Shown: one piece after another, positions 27,801 through 35,467 of the stretch | Position numbering within the stretch: position 1 is the stretch's first letter | Layout: each line of letters opens with the position of its first letter | Assembly: GCA_001858525.1 (NCBI GenBank) | Contig: LAPX01000014.1 | Location: 1 to 64,000, forward strand | Direction of reading: 5' to 3' | DNA: 64,000 nt | DNA from: Vampirovibrio chlorellavorus | GTDB taxonomy: Bacteria > Cyanobacteriota > Vampirovibrionia > Vampirovibrionales > Vampirovibrionaceae | Program-made: the position numbers and the translations under genes | Notes under the pieces: model-generated | Told to the model about the DNA's origin: nothing | The model's input: only the letters and a program-made list of their open reading frames with translations | Databases searched by the model: none

Positions 27801-28035
27801 ATTTCAAAAATCGACCCGGCCCACCACCAGTCCCTGCGGACACGCCGGTGTCATAAACGGGCAGCCGTTGAGCGGCCATTGCATTCAATTGACTCGATAC
27901 GTTCAGTTGAAATGCCAGTGACAAGAGTACTAAAATAAAAGTACGGCCTTGACTTTGGCGATTGCGCCAGCCAAATGCTTGCGTTATGTTCAATTGATGC
28001 TTCACTTTCTCTTCAATCCGCGCCAGACAAAACAA
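24886..28035 (-). CDS. Large GHL10 (DUF187-type) glycoside hydrolase-like protein
   Basis: A 1049-residue exported protein. A hydrophobic segment near residue 32 (TFILVLLSLAFQL) is the signal or anchor. Residues about 55-260 form a Rossmann-like domain with VQAGGHLLLLPEQLPLS, possibly amidotransferase-like. Then comes a Pro/Ala/Gln-rich linker of about 180 residues, a helical segment, and from about 570 to 900 the GHL10 barrel: ARAIWLDRGTIVS, NIVYFETLNAGFPIYPS, MEVHAWVWAFAVGNRR, DGLQLDYIRYP, TLSPMSYTTDP. The GHL10 family is assumed to hydrolyse glycans, with substrates mostly unknown; a related cyanobacterial type is common. The start is uncertain (TTG 28035; GTG or TTG further in are possible). 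Confidence 0.82.
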   Translation of the reverse strand: MFCLARIEEKVKHQLNITQAFGWRNRQSQGRTFILVLLSLAFQLNVSSQLNAMAAQRLPVYDTGVSAGTGGGPGRFLKSLEEIGYHPHRVKGDDFLFSMNPSTTPYVLVPLSRQLDASALAMLNRYVQAGGHLLLLPEQLPLSPSAQRLLELIGLNPTGSEAVAVEQPLFWQGAAQSSDDVLRAGSRLLRLQPGLGQSVLATWGEQYPALITTSKGALLNWPSGQRLSRATLMMALAKSMPLAPPDSVVLKTTKNRLVAGQTKVNPMQPMAALNGPVSPQRQVTPDIAHQAGPVADKPVKPAQPIASAPPVAVLTLSPPPALHLPSSAQSVSTPAVPPTDAAIPPQAALALKEPLALEETPERFIATLPAALRESLFPSQPTAQRTMEIAQAEAKSAAKPGATAQTPDAETEVLDNILGRPEQAAPAATGSAPAAEQKPGDPAQPQKRFSFLDPEAASVIAPEFDYGTYSFNLRVLEDYRRRINEATETAKQLSMEIPDEKIRKLLWEAHQNKRKFESLYLNGQTQAGLDAYAEARRLTLKALALTSDSPRVEARAIWLDRGTIVSAQNPEGLKKVIQKLHQAGINIVYFETLNAGFPIYPSAILKNNPMVQGWDPVKVAVEEGHRLGMEVHAWVWAFAVGNRRHNPLISQPATYPGPILSDNGLMSEALRNSGGGLEVDGRQNEFWLDPASEKGRTYLLSVYREIVSRYDVDGLQLDYIRYPFQTAGTRMGYDAVGRDRFYRATGQTLDNLDDYTAKLWIAWKTYQVSSFVQQVSGSLRSIKPTIKISAAVFPMRRESRIVAIQQDWETWIENGWVDTLSPMSYTTDPERLQGMFDYVQSSPQKRSLIYPGIALHRLDGGQLVQHLEALREHGGLGATLFAGAHLDAEKIEVLGSGPYKAMNSLPPHRDVVKSLQLVLEDYHQKFVTLQAKGALANLPGPQAQAIQGAITQLNEQLSILSTFKNPAHMPSDHLMAAQQALSGLQTATGSWLQTETENRYRARYFNQKVQLLGELLGYLIDKSTPAVKALRPSPVDVLSQGPLGDGIKK

Positions 28036-28096
28036 TGCGTTTCCAAAACCATAGTGCCAACAGAGTTTGAAATCGATTTCCAGAAGGTTTGCTCAC

Positions 28097-28792
28097 ATGC
28101 CGGATGATACAACTCCCATTGAAACCGCTATAAGTATTTTAAAGCAAAAAACGTATCCGCCTGCCAGCCGAATGAATGCCATTCTTTATATGTTGGAAAA
28201 ATTCGAGCCGCAGTGCCTCCCCGTGCTGGAGGAAGTTCTAAACGATTCGGAAGAAGAGCCGGAGGTCAGAAGTGCCGCCGCATTGGCTTTGGGAAAAGTC
28301 GGTGGAGACCGGGCTTTGGACTTGCTCAAGCAAATGGCCAATACCGACGATGCCACCCTCAAAAATTACGCCATGCAGGCCCTGGGCATGACCGGCCGGG
28401 AGGAAACCATTCCCATTCTCCTGAACGCCTTGAAGGATCAGGACAACGCCGTCTTTGCCTCCGCCGCGGAAGCGCTGGGACAAATCGGCAAGCCGGTGGT
28501 GCCCCACCTCATCGACCTGTTGAACAACAGCAAGGCGGAAGATGCCCGTTGTATCGCCGCCTGGCAACTGGGAACCCTACGCTACACCGAAGCGGTCCCC
28601 ACGCTGGTGGAAGTCATTCGCACCGATAGCAACACCGAAGTGATGGCCCTAGCCATTTGGGCCTTGGGTGAAATCGGCTTTGGCCCGCCGGACGTGCTGG
28701 AATTGCTTCAGCAACAACGGGCCCATCAGGACCCCACCATTAACAAACGGGCGGAAATGGCCATTAAAAAAATCACCCGCCACGTCAATTAA
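28097..28792 (+). CDS. HEAT-repeat protein
   Basis: A 231-residue all-helical protein of HEAT-like repeats of about 30 residues, for example EVRSAAALALGKVGGDRALD, LKNYAMQALGMTGREETIP, AVFASAAEALGQIGKPVVP and EVMALAIWALGEIG. Such repeats form a curved solenoid used for protein binding; some relatives are phycobilin lyases of the PBS-lyase HEAT group, but no lyase activity can be argued here. ATG 28097 is chosen because AAGG lies nine bases upstream; an in-frame TTG at 28067 has none. It is divergent from the GHL10 gene, with the starts 60 bp apart. Confidence 0.88.
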   Translation: MPDDTTPIETAISILKQKTYPPASRMNAILYMLEKFEPQCLPVLEEVLNDSEEEPEVRSAAALALGKVGGDRALDLLKQMANTDDATLKNYAMQALGMTGREETIPILLNALKDQDNAVFASAAEALGQIGKPVVPHLIDLLNNSKAEDARCIAAWQLGTLRYTEAVPTLVEVIRTDSNTEVMALAIWALGEIGFGPPDVLELLQQQRAHQDPTINKRAEMAIKKITRHVN

Positions 28793-28915
28793 TATTCCGC
28801 AGAGCTTTGCTCCCACCGAATTAAACCCAGCAATTAGCTGGTTGGCTAATTGCGACAGGCTCAACTTTAGCCAATACTAAGCCCATTATTATCAAGCGCA
28901 AACGCAACAGGCACC

Positions 28916-30733
28916 ATGAACGGCAGCTGTCCAGACTCCCAAAGCCCCAGCCCTAACAACCGAAAACTCGCCTTTTGCGGGTTATGGGTGGCTGGCCTCA
29001 TGCTTTTCAGCGCACAGCCCATGTATGCCGAAACCCAGTGGCGGGACATTCCAGATGACTTCTGGGCCAAATCCGCCATTGAAAGCCTGAATGAACGGGG
29101 CATCCTCAGCGAAAGCAACGATCAGCGCTTCTATCCCTACCGGCCAATCACCCGAGCCCAATTTGCCAGCATTTTAGCCAAAAGCCTGCCTCAAAAAGGC
29201 ATCATTATTACCTCGCCGCATTTTGCCGACATCCCGAAGCATCACTGGGCAGCCCACGATATCCAAACTGTGGTCAGTCAGGGCTGGATGAGCGGCGTTA
29301 CCCATCAGCAATTCAGGCCCAACCAGATTTTAACCCAAGGAGAACTATACGCCAGTCTGGGGCAAGCCCAGCAACTGTCTCTGGACGCAACCCAAGCCGA
29401 GACGATTCTAGCCCCCTATCGGGATCAAAATCTGCTGCCAGGTTGGGCCAGAATCCCGGTGGCCCAGGCCATTGCCAGTGGGCTTACCCTGAGCGAGCGC
29501 TCCAAAACCAGACTGTCTCCCAATATCCCGGCCACCCGTGCCAGTGTAGCCGCCTGTGTGGTCAAAGCCATGCAAGCCGACCTTTACACCCAGACCACAC
29601 CACAGGAAGCCGTGGCCCCGGCAGCCCCCAACAAACTCGCTTCAGGCAGCACCCACATGGCCCTGACCAAGAGAGCCCCTTTGGACGTCAGCATTCCGGC
29701 CGCCAATGTGGTTGGCCAATTGGCAACTGGAGAGGAACCTGATTCCTGGCAACTCATCCGAGCCGATGGCAAGCGCTTTCGTCTGGACACCCAAACGCTG
29801 AATCTTGCAGACCGGGCGAACTGGCAAGCGGGGCAATCCGTGCGTGTGACCGGGAATCTGGATGCCGTGCGGGGAACCGCTGAAGACCCCATTTTAGTAG
29901 TGCAAACCTGTTGGCCCCTAGAAACTCTCAACCCTACCCTCACCCCGACTAAAATCAACGCTCCCGCGGTAGAAGCCCGCCCCCAGGCCACCCAAAATCC
30001 CAAGGCAGAAACGGCCTCCGCAGAAAAGACTTTCCCAGAAAAGGCTCCCACAGAAAAAACGCCCCCACAAAGAACTCCCGAAGTTACGGTGACGGCTCCC
30101 GAGTCCTCCACCCCGACTGCCGAAGACACCGAAACACCCCCTGCCCTGTTTGAACCATCTGAAGCCCAAAGTGACACTCCGGAAACGGAACAGCCCAATC
30201 TTGCGCCACCCGAAGCAACGACTTCCATCCCAGCGTCAGAGCGTGCCATCGCCACCACCCTCCCATTGGAACCCCAAGCAGCCAACGCTCTCCCTGAAGC
30301 GACATCAGAAACGTCGCCTGAAATCAACAAGACTGCACCCGAATTAAAGTTATACTTTCCCAATTTGGCCAATCTGGTCAGCGATCCCAGTCTGATGCTG
30401 GGCGAGGCAGTGGCCCGAGAGGGGCTAACGGGCATAAACCCGCGTCAGGCCGTTGAAGCCATTCTCGGTGGGCCGACCGAGTCCGAAAAGCGGTCAGGCT
30501 ACTTTATGGATCACGATCTCAAACGTCTACGGCTGGACAAGTTCAACCTGAACGAAACGGGATTGGCCAATGTGCAGCTCTATGCGCCCGGCGATTTTCA
30601 GTTCAGCAACAGCAGCGTGCCGGCCCGGCTGGCCGAGCAGATTCGGCGCACCCTGAAGCAATTTGAGGGCATTCAACGGGTCAGCGTATCCGTTAAAAAC
30701 CCAAAAGACAAAGTTCTCTGGATTTCACCATAA
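28916..30733 (+). CDS. SLH-domain envelope protein with C-terminal GerMN-like domain
   Basis: A 605-residue exported protein. Residues 17-38 are a signal peptide ending near PMYAET. Two clear SLH units (residues 40-95 with WRDIPDDFWAKSAIESL and ITRAQFASIL; 100-155 with HFADIPKHHWAAHDIQ) and a weaker third to about 220 should bind peptidoglycan-linked polymer. A beta-rich segment (about 250-330) and a Pro/Thr/Glu-rich linker follow. The last 125 residues resemble GerMN: GPTESEKRSGYF, then VQLYAPGDFQF and LAEQIRRTLKQFEGIQRVSV. In diderms SLH domains tether outer membrane to the wall. The pairing with GerMN is unusual. A terminator follows. Confidence 0.85.
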   Translation: MNGSCPDSQSPSPNNRKLAFCGLWVAGLMLFSAQPMYAETQWRDIPDDFWAKSAIESLNERGILSESNDQRFYPYRPITRAQFASILAKSLPQKGIIITSPHFADIPKHHWAAHDIQTVVSQGWMSGVTHQQFRPNQILTQGELYASLGQAQQLSLDATQAETILAPYRDQNLLPGWARIPVAQAIASGLTLSERSKTRLSPNIPATRASVAACVVKAMQADLYTQTTPQEAVAPAAPNKLASGSTHMALTKRAPLDVSIPAANVVGQLATGEEPDSWQLIRADGKRFRLDTQTLNLADRANWQAGQSVRVTGNLDAVRGTAEDPILVVQTCWPLETLNPTLTPTKINAPAVEARPQATQNPKAETASAEKTFPEKAPTEKTPPQRTPEVTVTAPESSTPTAEDTETPPALFEPSEAQSDTPETEQPNLAPPEATTSIPASERAIATTLPLEPQAANALPEATSETSPEINKTAPELKLYFPNLANLVSDPSLMLGEAVAREGLTGINPRQAVEAILGGPTESEKRSGYFMDHDLKRLRLDKFNLNETGLANVQLYAPGDFQFSNSSVPARLAEQIRRTLKQFEGIQRVSVSVKNPKDKVLWISP

Positions 30734-30760
30734 CCCAATAATCCCAATATCTTGATTTCC

Positions 30761-30788
30761 GGCTCCATGCGCTTGCATGGGGCCTTTT
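30761..30788 (+). terminator. Rho-independent terminator after SLH gene
   Basis: GGCTCCATGC-GCTT-GCATGGGGCC forms a ten-base stem (one G-U) with a four-base loop, followed by TTTTTC. Confidence 0.88.
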
Positions 30789-30870
30789 TCTTGATGACCC
30801 GATACAGGCTGGCACTAGGCTTCCCCCGGTTATTTCTGGTATAACCGCAACAGTACAAAAGGAAACGCCC

Positions 30871-32499
30871 ATGGCCTGGCCCCCTGTAATTGACAAAATC
30901 AGCCGAAATGAACCCTTGACCGTCAGCCTTATTCTGTTGCTGGCGCTGGGTTTACGACTCATCAATCTGGATGCCACCAGCCTGTGGATTGATGAAATTT
31001 ACTCCCTGATGGTGGCCAACACCCATGTGTACCCCACGCATCTCAATCCAGCCATCCACAGCGCCACCGAATTTTACCAGCACTTCCTCAGCTGGCAACC
31101 CATGAATCTAGATCGTCTGCTGGCCCTGCTGAAAATTAACGTGCATATGCCGCTTTACTATTTGCTGCTCAACCCCTGGCTCGACTGGTTCGGTAACAAC
31201 GCGGTGGGCTTGCGCAGTTTTTCCGCCGTGTGGTCCGCCTTACTCATCCTTCCCGTATTTGGGCTGGGCAAGGCCTTGGGGGGGCGTCAGGCCGGATACC
31301 TGTGCGCTTTGGTCACCGCCTTGTTGCCCTTTCAAATTTACTACGGGCAAGAGGGCCGCATGTACGCCCTGAGCCTGTTCTGGGCGGGTTGGGCCGGACT
31401 GGCCTTTTGGCAAGTGCTCTTTGGAAAACGCCCAGCCTTATGGAGCTGGATTTACGCCCTAGCCGTCAGCGGGGGGATGCTGAGCCATTACATGTTCGTC
31501 TTTTTTCTGGGCTTTCAGGCCCTATATGCGCTGGTGTTCGGGTGGCAAAGCCAACAGTGGAAGCGCTTGATTTATGCCATTCCGGCTGTGCTGGCTTTGG
31601 GCGCCATTGCCCTGTGGTGGGCCCCGGTGTACCAGCTGCAACAACAAGGGGTGAACGGGGAGTACCACTTCGCCAAGGGGCTGGTGGGCTGGAGTCGCTA
31701 TCTCAGCGTGCCATTCTGGCAGCCGCTGGTGGTGGTGGCCGGGGATAATCGTCTCTGCCGACTGATTTACATTCCCCTCACCCTGTTGCTGTTCCTATTT
31801 GCCTATCGGCCCCACAAGGCAGGCCAAGCCAACCTGCGCTTAAGTACCTCCGAAAGCACCTTCGGATACTTGCTGAGCTGGCTCTGGCTCCCGCTGCTCC
31901 TGCAAATCGCCTACGATTTTTTGAAGCACACCCATATTTCCATCATCGATCGCTACGCCATGCTGATTTCTCCGGCCATGTGCCTGCTGCTGGGGCTGGC
32001 CCTGGCACGATTATGGACACCGCGATCCGATGCCAGCATCGCCTCTCACAAACACGGGGGACGACTGGGGGTCAGCGTTATTCTATCTGCCCTGCTGATT
32101 GTGGCCCTGGCCAACGTGGCTTCCCCCTCCCCCCTTCGGGATGAGCACAATAAGGACGATCATATTCGGGAAAAAATCGGGTATTTCCTCACCCAGGTTC
32201 AACCCGGCGATTTGATCTTTGTGAATGGGCCACTGGGCGCCCCCAATCTGGCCGCCTTCTACCTCCAGCCAACTCGCCCACAGCAGCCCATGGTGTACTG
32301 GATCAGTCGGTATCAGGGACAACCGGTACCTCTGCCTCCCCCTGACCTGTTTCAACCCTATCAGCGGGTGTGGCTATTCCGCCACCGGGCCAATAATGAA
32401 CGGGGACTGCAAACGGCCAAGGATTACTTAAAATCCATGTACCCTCAGGTCACACAAACCCATGACTGGTTTTTATTCAGTCAGCAAACTAATCTCTGA
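30871..32499 (+). CDS. GT39/PMT-like integral membrane glycosyltransferase
   Basis: A 542-residue polytopic protein of the dolichyl/undecaprenyl-phosphate-sugar transferase type (GT-C fold). The first external loop holds LWIDEIYSLMVA with the paired Asp-Glu expected for catalysis, followed by HMPLYYLLLNPWLDWFG and the second-loop YYGQEGRMYALSLFW. About ten hydrophobic helices follow, and a soluble periplasmic tail starts near residue 410. It would move a sugar from a lipid carrier to a lipid, glycan or protein; the acceptor is not evident. AAGGA lies eight bases upstream of the ATG. It is isolated by the terminator before it. Confidence 0.85.
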   Translation: MAWPPVIDKISRNEPLTVSLILLLALGLRLINLDATSLWIDEIYSLMVANTHVYPTHLNPAIHSATEFYQHFLSWQPMNLDRLLALLKINVHMPLYYLLLNPWLDWFGNNAVGLRSFSAVWSALLILPVFGLGKALGGRQAGYLCALVTALLPFQIYYGQEGRMYALSLFWAGWAGLAFWQVLFGKRPALWSWIYALAVSGGMLSHYMFVFFLGFQALYALVFGWQSQQWKRLIYAIPAVLALGAIALWWAPVYQLQQQGVNGEYHFAKGLVGWSRYLSVPFWQPLVVVAGDNRLCRLIYIPLTLLLFLFAYRPHKAGQANLRLSTSESTFGYLLSWLWLPLLLQIAYDFLKHTHISIIDRYAMLISPAMCLLLGLALARLWTPRSDASIASHKHGGRLGVSVILSALLIVALANVASPSPLRDEHNKDDHIREKIGYFLTQVQPGDLIFVNGPLGAPNLAAFYLQPTRPQQPMVYWISRYQGQPVPLPPPDLFQPYQRVWLFRHRANNERGLQTAKDYLKSMYPQVTQTHDWFLFSQQTNL

Positions 32500-32597
32500 A
32501 AATCCAATATTCTCAGTATTCTGTTGGGGAATTACGAAGCGACGGATTTATTATGAGGGGGCGAGTGGTATGATTAACCTTATGTGTATCCTCATTA

Positions 32598-33608
32598 ATG
32601 GTTCAGGTGAGTCTCTTGTCGAAAAATAGTGCTTTCAAACACAAACCCATTCCCTGGATGTATTCCACCGCTGGTGCCATGGTGGCGGCCGCTATTATGA
32701 AACTCAATCCCATCCATCGACGTCTGTCCGAGATGGAAATCCGTAATATTCAGGATTATTTCGACAGCGATTTCATCAGCCCCAAGCAGCGTCGGAACAT
32801 CAACAACCTGATGGCCTTTATGATGAGCTACTATCATGCCATCAAACGCCTAGGTAAACTGGGCAAACTGGCCCGCCAGGATTATTACGCCCTGAACCGG
32901 CAAGGCTGTTTTGCCTTGAATGAAATACCCCGTATCGGGGACGCCGGGCTGACCAGCCAGAAAACCCCCTTGCTGATTGTACCGGGTCTGAATACCCCGC
33001 CCGTATTTTTCCGTGAAATGCACGCCTACTTTACGGCCAAAGGCTACCCGGTGGAAGTGATGTCCTTGCCCGAGAATGGCCTGGCCGATGTGGCTACCGC
33101 TGCGGCCAAGCTGGAAGAAGAATTAAATTTGCTTAAGAAAAAATGCGCCGCCACCAAGGTGAATGTGGTCGGTCACTGCCTGGGTGGGGTCATTGCCCAT
33201 TACTGGCTGCAAACCCAAGCCATACAAACTGGCTCCGTGGCCAATCTGGTCTCTTTAGGCACGGGCTTTTTGGGCGCCGAAGGGGTGCAAGAGCTAAAAA
33301 ACTTGTGGATTCCCCGTAATCCGGGCAAACCAGTACCCAAAGTGTTTGACGAGTTAATTCACTGGAACCGCAACATGGTGCGCACCTCCACCGAGGTGGC
33401 CTACCACAGCCTGATCACGGTGTGGGACTTCATGGTGCACTTCCGCAAAGGACTTTTAGAGGCGGCCTCCGATATGCCTTGCCAAATCAACAACCTGATT
33501 TTGGACAACCCGGATATTGATCACCTGACCATTGCCCTGAATCATGAAGTGTTTGAGTACATTGAGCGTATGATTCGCCCGGGCATCAGCGGGACTCAAA
33601 CCACCTAG
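32598..33608 (+). CDS. Alpha/beta hydrolase with Cys nucleophile motif (lipase/PHA-synthase-like)
   Basis: A 336-residue alpha/beta hydrolase. The oxyanion/first strand is PLLIVPGLNTPPVFF, the nucleophile elbow is VNVVGHCLGGVIAHY and a candidate catalytic His is in DNPDIDHLTIAL. The elbow reads G-H-C-L-G, with Cys where lipases have Ser; Cys at this point is characteristic of polyhydroxyalkanoate synthases (G-x-C-x-G). The first 120 residues are helical and basic with a short apolar stretch (YSTAGAMVAAAIM). The start is uncertain: ATG 32598 lacks a Shine-Dalgarno, while TTG 32616 has AGGTGAG upstream. No phasin or PHA gene adjoins it, so activity is open. Confidence 0.82.
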   Translation: MVQVSLLSKNSAFKHKPIPWMYSTAGAMVAAAIMKLNPIHRRLSEMEIRNIQDYFDSDFISPKQRRNINNLMAFMMSYYHAIKRLGKLGKLARQDYYALNRQGCFALNEIPRIGDAGLTSQKTPLLIVPGLNTPPVFFREMHAYFTAKGYPVEVMSLPENGLADVATAAAKLEEELNLLKKKCAATKVNVVGHCLGGVIAHYWLQTQAIQTGSVANLVSLGTGFLGAEGVQELKNLWIPRNPGKPVPKVFDELIHWNRNMVRTSTEVAYHSLITVWDFMVHFRKGLLEAASDMPCQINNLILDNPDIDHLTIALNHEVFEYIERMIRPGISGTQTT

Positions 33609-33715
33609 GGCCGCCCGTTTTTCAAACCGCCAAAATGGAACACATCGCTTTCCAGTGAGTCATGGTCTGAAGCAGTTTTTATTGAACGCATCGGCATTGT
33701 GAGGGTTCCAAAGTG

Positions 33716-33988
33716 ATGGCCAAAAAACCGGCTGTTTTCATCCCCAACGCGGCAGCAAGCGCTGTCAGTTCTGGCCGTCTGCCGGTGCCCGCCTATCGAT
33801 TTTACGTGCCCCAGGACAAGGCCAAGCGCAAAAGCCGAGCCGCCTTTCATCAACATGAATTTTTAAGCGACGTATTTGCCAGTGACGGGGCCAGTCGTTT
33901 TTTCAAAACTTTTTTGCTGCGCTTTTTGTTCGACTCCGGCAAGACCACCTCTGAAGAGTCCGCCACAGGCATGCGCCTGGCTGCATAA
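33716..33988 (+). CDS. Small hypothetical basic protein
   Basis: A 91-residue protein, not recognised. It begins MAKKPAVFIPNAAASAV, has a Lys/Arg-rich middle (PQDKAKRKSRAAFHQHEF) and an amphipathic FFKTFLLRFLFD segment. GAGGG lies ten bases before the ATG (seven before an adjacent GTG). Coding is supported by that site and the size of the open frame only. It sits between the hydrolase gene and the speD leader. Confidence 0.5.
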   Translation: MAKKPAVFIPNAAASAVSSGRLPVPAYRFYVPQDKAKRKSRAAFHQHEFLSDVFASDGASRFFKTFLLRFLFDSGKTTSEESATGMRLAA

Positions 33989-34051
33989 AAGCCAGGCCCT
34001 GTCCTCCCTGCGCCACTCAGAAATAAGAAAAGAGAAAGCCTCTTTTGAGCG

Positions 34052-34091
34052 GGCTTTTCAAGCCTGCCTGATGAATCAGGCGATTCATCGG
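34052..34091 (+). promoter_or_regulatory. Candidate bistable RNA leader upstream of speD genes
   Basis: Two mutually exclusive hairpins overlap. One is GCCTGA-TGAA-TCAGGC (34066-34081). The other is CTGATGAATC-AGGC-GATTCATCGG (34068-34091), ten pairs with one G-U. A third hairpin, GGCTT-TTC-AAGCC, precedes them (34052-34064). The set ends 60 bases before the speD ATG. This is read from base pairing only; there is no match to a known riboswitch that I recognise. Confidence 0.5.
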
Positions 34092-34150
34092 CTTGCAGTG
34101 GGCCAGGGAACAGCCGTGTATTTACGCTTAACGCAAAGAGGAATTTGCCC

Positions 34151-34597
34151 ATGACTGATATTCTGGGTCGTCATTTGTTGGTGGAATTTTACGGTTGCCA
34201 GCCCGAAACGCTGGATTCCGTTACGGCCATTGAAACCCACATGAATGCAGCCGCTCTGGCCTGCGGGGCCACCATCGTGCAATCCACCTTTCATCGCTTT
34301 GAGCCGTGGGGGGTGAGCGGGGTGGTGGTCATCTCGGAGTCACATCTGGCCATTCATACCTGGCCAGAGTATGGCTATGCCTCCGTGGATCTGTACACCT
34401 GCGGCGCTCACGTGGAGCCCTTGGCTGCTTACGAGCACCTGCGATTAATGTTGGGCGCTCAACAGGCGGAAATTCAGCAGATCCAGCGGGGCAATCTGGG
34501 GTACATTCGATCCCTGCAACCATGTCCGTACCCGCTGCCGTCCGACCCCGGCAAGTCCGAGAACCAGAACTTGATAAAGGGAGGGATCCTCGCATGA
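34151..34597 (+). CDS. speD: S-adenosylmethionine decarboxylase proenzyme (SpeD)
   Basis: A 148-residue prokaryotic class 1B AdoMetDC, which makes decarboxylated SAM for spermidine synthesis. It is made as a proenzyme that cleaves itself before a serine, turning it into a pyruvoyl group. The Glu-Ser cleavage site and the catalytic His and Cys are conserved in [20 protein letters not shown] and the following LYTCG; in Thermotoga numbering these are Ser63, His68 and Cys83. The start ATG 34151 lies eight bases after AGAGGA; a TTG two codons earlier is less likely. The stop overlaps the next gene by four bases (ATGA). No speE lies in the window. Confidence 0.94.
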   Translation: MTDILGRHLLVEFYGCQPETLDSVTAIETHMNAAALACGATIVQSTFHRFEPWGVSGVVVISESHLAIHTWPEYGYASVDLYTCGAHVEPLAAYEHLRLMLGAQQAEIQQIQRGNLGYIRSLQPCPYPLPSDPGKSENQNLIKGGILA

Positions 34598-35049
34598 CCC
34601 CAATTATCTCAATCTCCCAAACCGCACCCGCCATGGCCGAAGGGTTGAATCCGGCAGCACCAAGTTCTATTGGATTTGGCCCACACCTGATGCTGGATTG
34701 CAGACAGTGTGACCCGGGTAAAATCGGGGATGTGGCCTACGTGTTTGAGGTGCTCAACACCCTACCGGCCCAAGTGGGCATGACCGCCATCACGCAGCCC
34801 TATGTCTTCCCCTACGCGGGGCTGGTTCCCGAAGATCGCGGAATCACCGGCATGGTGGTCATTGCGGAATCCCATCTGTCCTTTCACTCCTTCACTGAAA
34901 AAGACTACTTCTTTTTCGACCTGTTCAGCTGCAAACCCTTTGATGTGGACGCGGCGGTGCAGTTTATAGTGAAGGCTTTCGCGGTGAAGGACTGGGAGCT
35001 GCATTACGCCGAACGGGGCCGACACTTCCCGCGCGGAGTATCTGGGTAA
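34594..35049 (+). CDS. Second, divergent AdoMetDC-family pyruvoyl decarboxylase
   Basis: A 151-residue protein of the SpeD fold, coupled to the preceding speD by ATGA, with GGGAGGG upstream of its ATG. It keeps the cleavage Ser and the key His and Cys at the same spacing ([17 protein letters not shown], then DLFSC), so it should form a pyruvoyl group. The surroundings differ greatly from the first copy: [18 protein letters not shown] replaces [16 protein letters not shown], and the N-terminus is 20 residues longer. SpeD homologues that became arginine or ornithine decarboxylases are known, and this tandem pair could supply both amine and aminopropyl donor. That assignment is inference. The residues 34306-34593 in the same frame belong to the shadow of the first gene. 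Confidence 0.88.
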   Translation: MTPIISISQTAPAMAEGLNPAAPSSIGFGPHLMLDCRQCDPGKIGDVAYVFEVLNTLPAQVGMTAITQPYVFPYAGLVPEDRGITGMVVIAESHLSFHSFTEKDYFFFDLFSCKPFDVDAAVQFIVKAFAVKDWELHYAERGRHFPRGVSG

Positions 35050-35077
35050 GGACAATCAGGCCCCTCCCCAAAAAAAG

Positions 35078-35113
35078 GGCGGCACCTCTTGAACGGGGTG
35101 TCGCCTATTATTT
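35078..35113. terminator. Hairpin terminator between speD pair and arsR
   Basis: GGCGGCACC and GGTGTCGCC pair over nine bases (one G-U), followed by TATTATTTA. It lies between converging genes and could serve either strand. Confidence 0.65.
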
Positions 35114-35179
35114 AGCAGTTACCATGATGGTCTCCAGAGAGACCCTTTCTTTCTTACTGAAGTCTGAATTTCTAAAGCT

Positions 35180-35467
35180 TTAAAGCCTGCCGTACAACTC
35201 TTGCAGTAAGTCCAGCAGGTTAAAGGTACGGGGATCGGGTACAGAATAAAACACCTGATTGGCCTGCTTACGGGTGGTCAAAATGTCTTTGTCCCGCAGT
35301 TGGGCCAGGTGCTGGGAAATATTAGACTGGGTGGTGCCCATCAAGGCTTCCAGTTGATAGACGTTTTTTTCGCCGGAACGCAGCACATTGAGAATCCCCA
35401 AGCGAATGGGATGACTGAGGGCTTTGAGCCGTCGGCATACTTTTTCAGAGGGGGGTGCTGGGTTCAT
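35180..35467 (-). CDS. ArsR-family transcriptional regulator
   Basis: A 95-residue winged-helix regulator: LKALSHPIRLGILNVLRSG, the helix-turn-helix MGTTQSNISQHLAQLRDKDIL and the wing TTRKQANQVFYSV. There is no ELCVCD-type metal-binding motif in the recognition helix and only one Cys (KVCRRL) near the N-terminus, so metal sensing is not apparent; other ArsR members respond to redox or small molecules. Start ATG 35467 follows a purine-rich AAGGGA by 12 bases. The 500-bp gap upstream holds the promoter of the divergent beta-lactamase-like gene. Target genes are unknown. Confidence 0.9.
   Translation of the reverse strand: MNPAPPSEKVCRRLKALSHPIRLGILNVLRSGEKNVYQLEALMGTTQSNISQHLAQLRDKDILTTRKQANQVFYSVPDPRTFNLLDLLQELYGRL

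Noticed and set aside
34306-34593. 5' half of a 247-codon frame ending in the second SpeD
   Set aside because: It is the +1 shadow of the first speD; the second gene starts at the ATGA overlap with a strong ribosome site.
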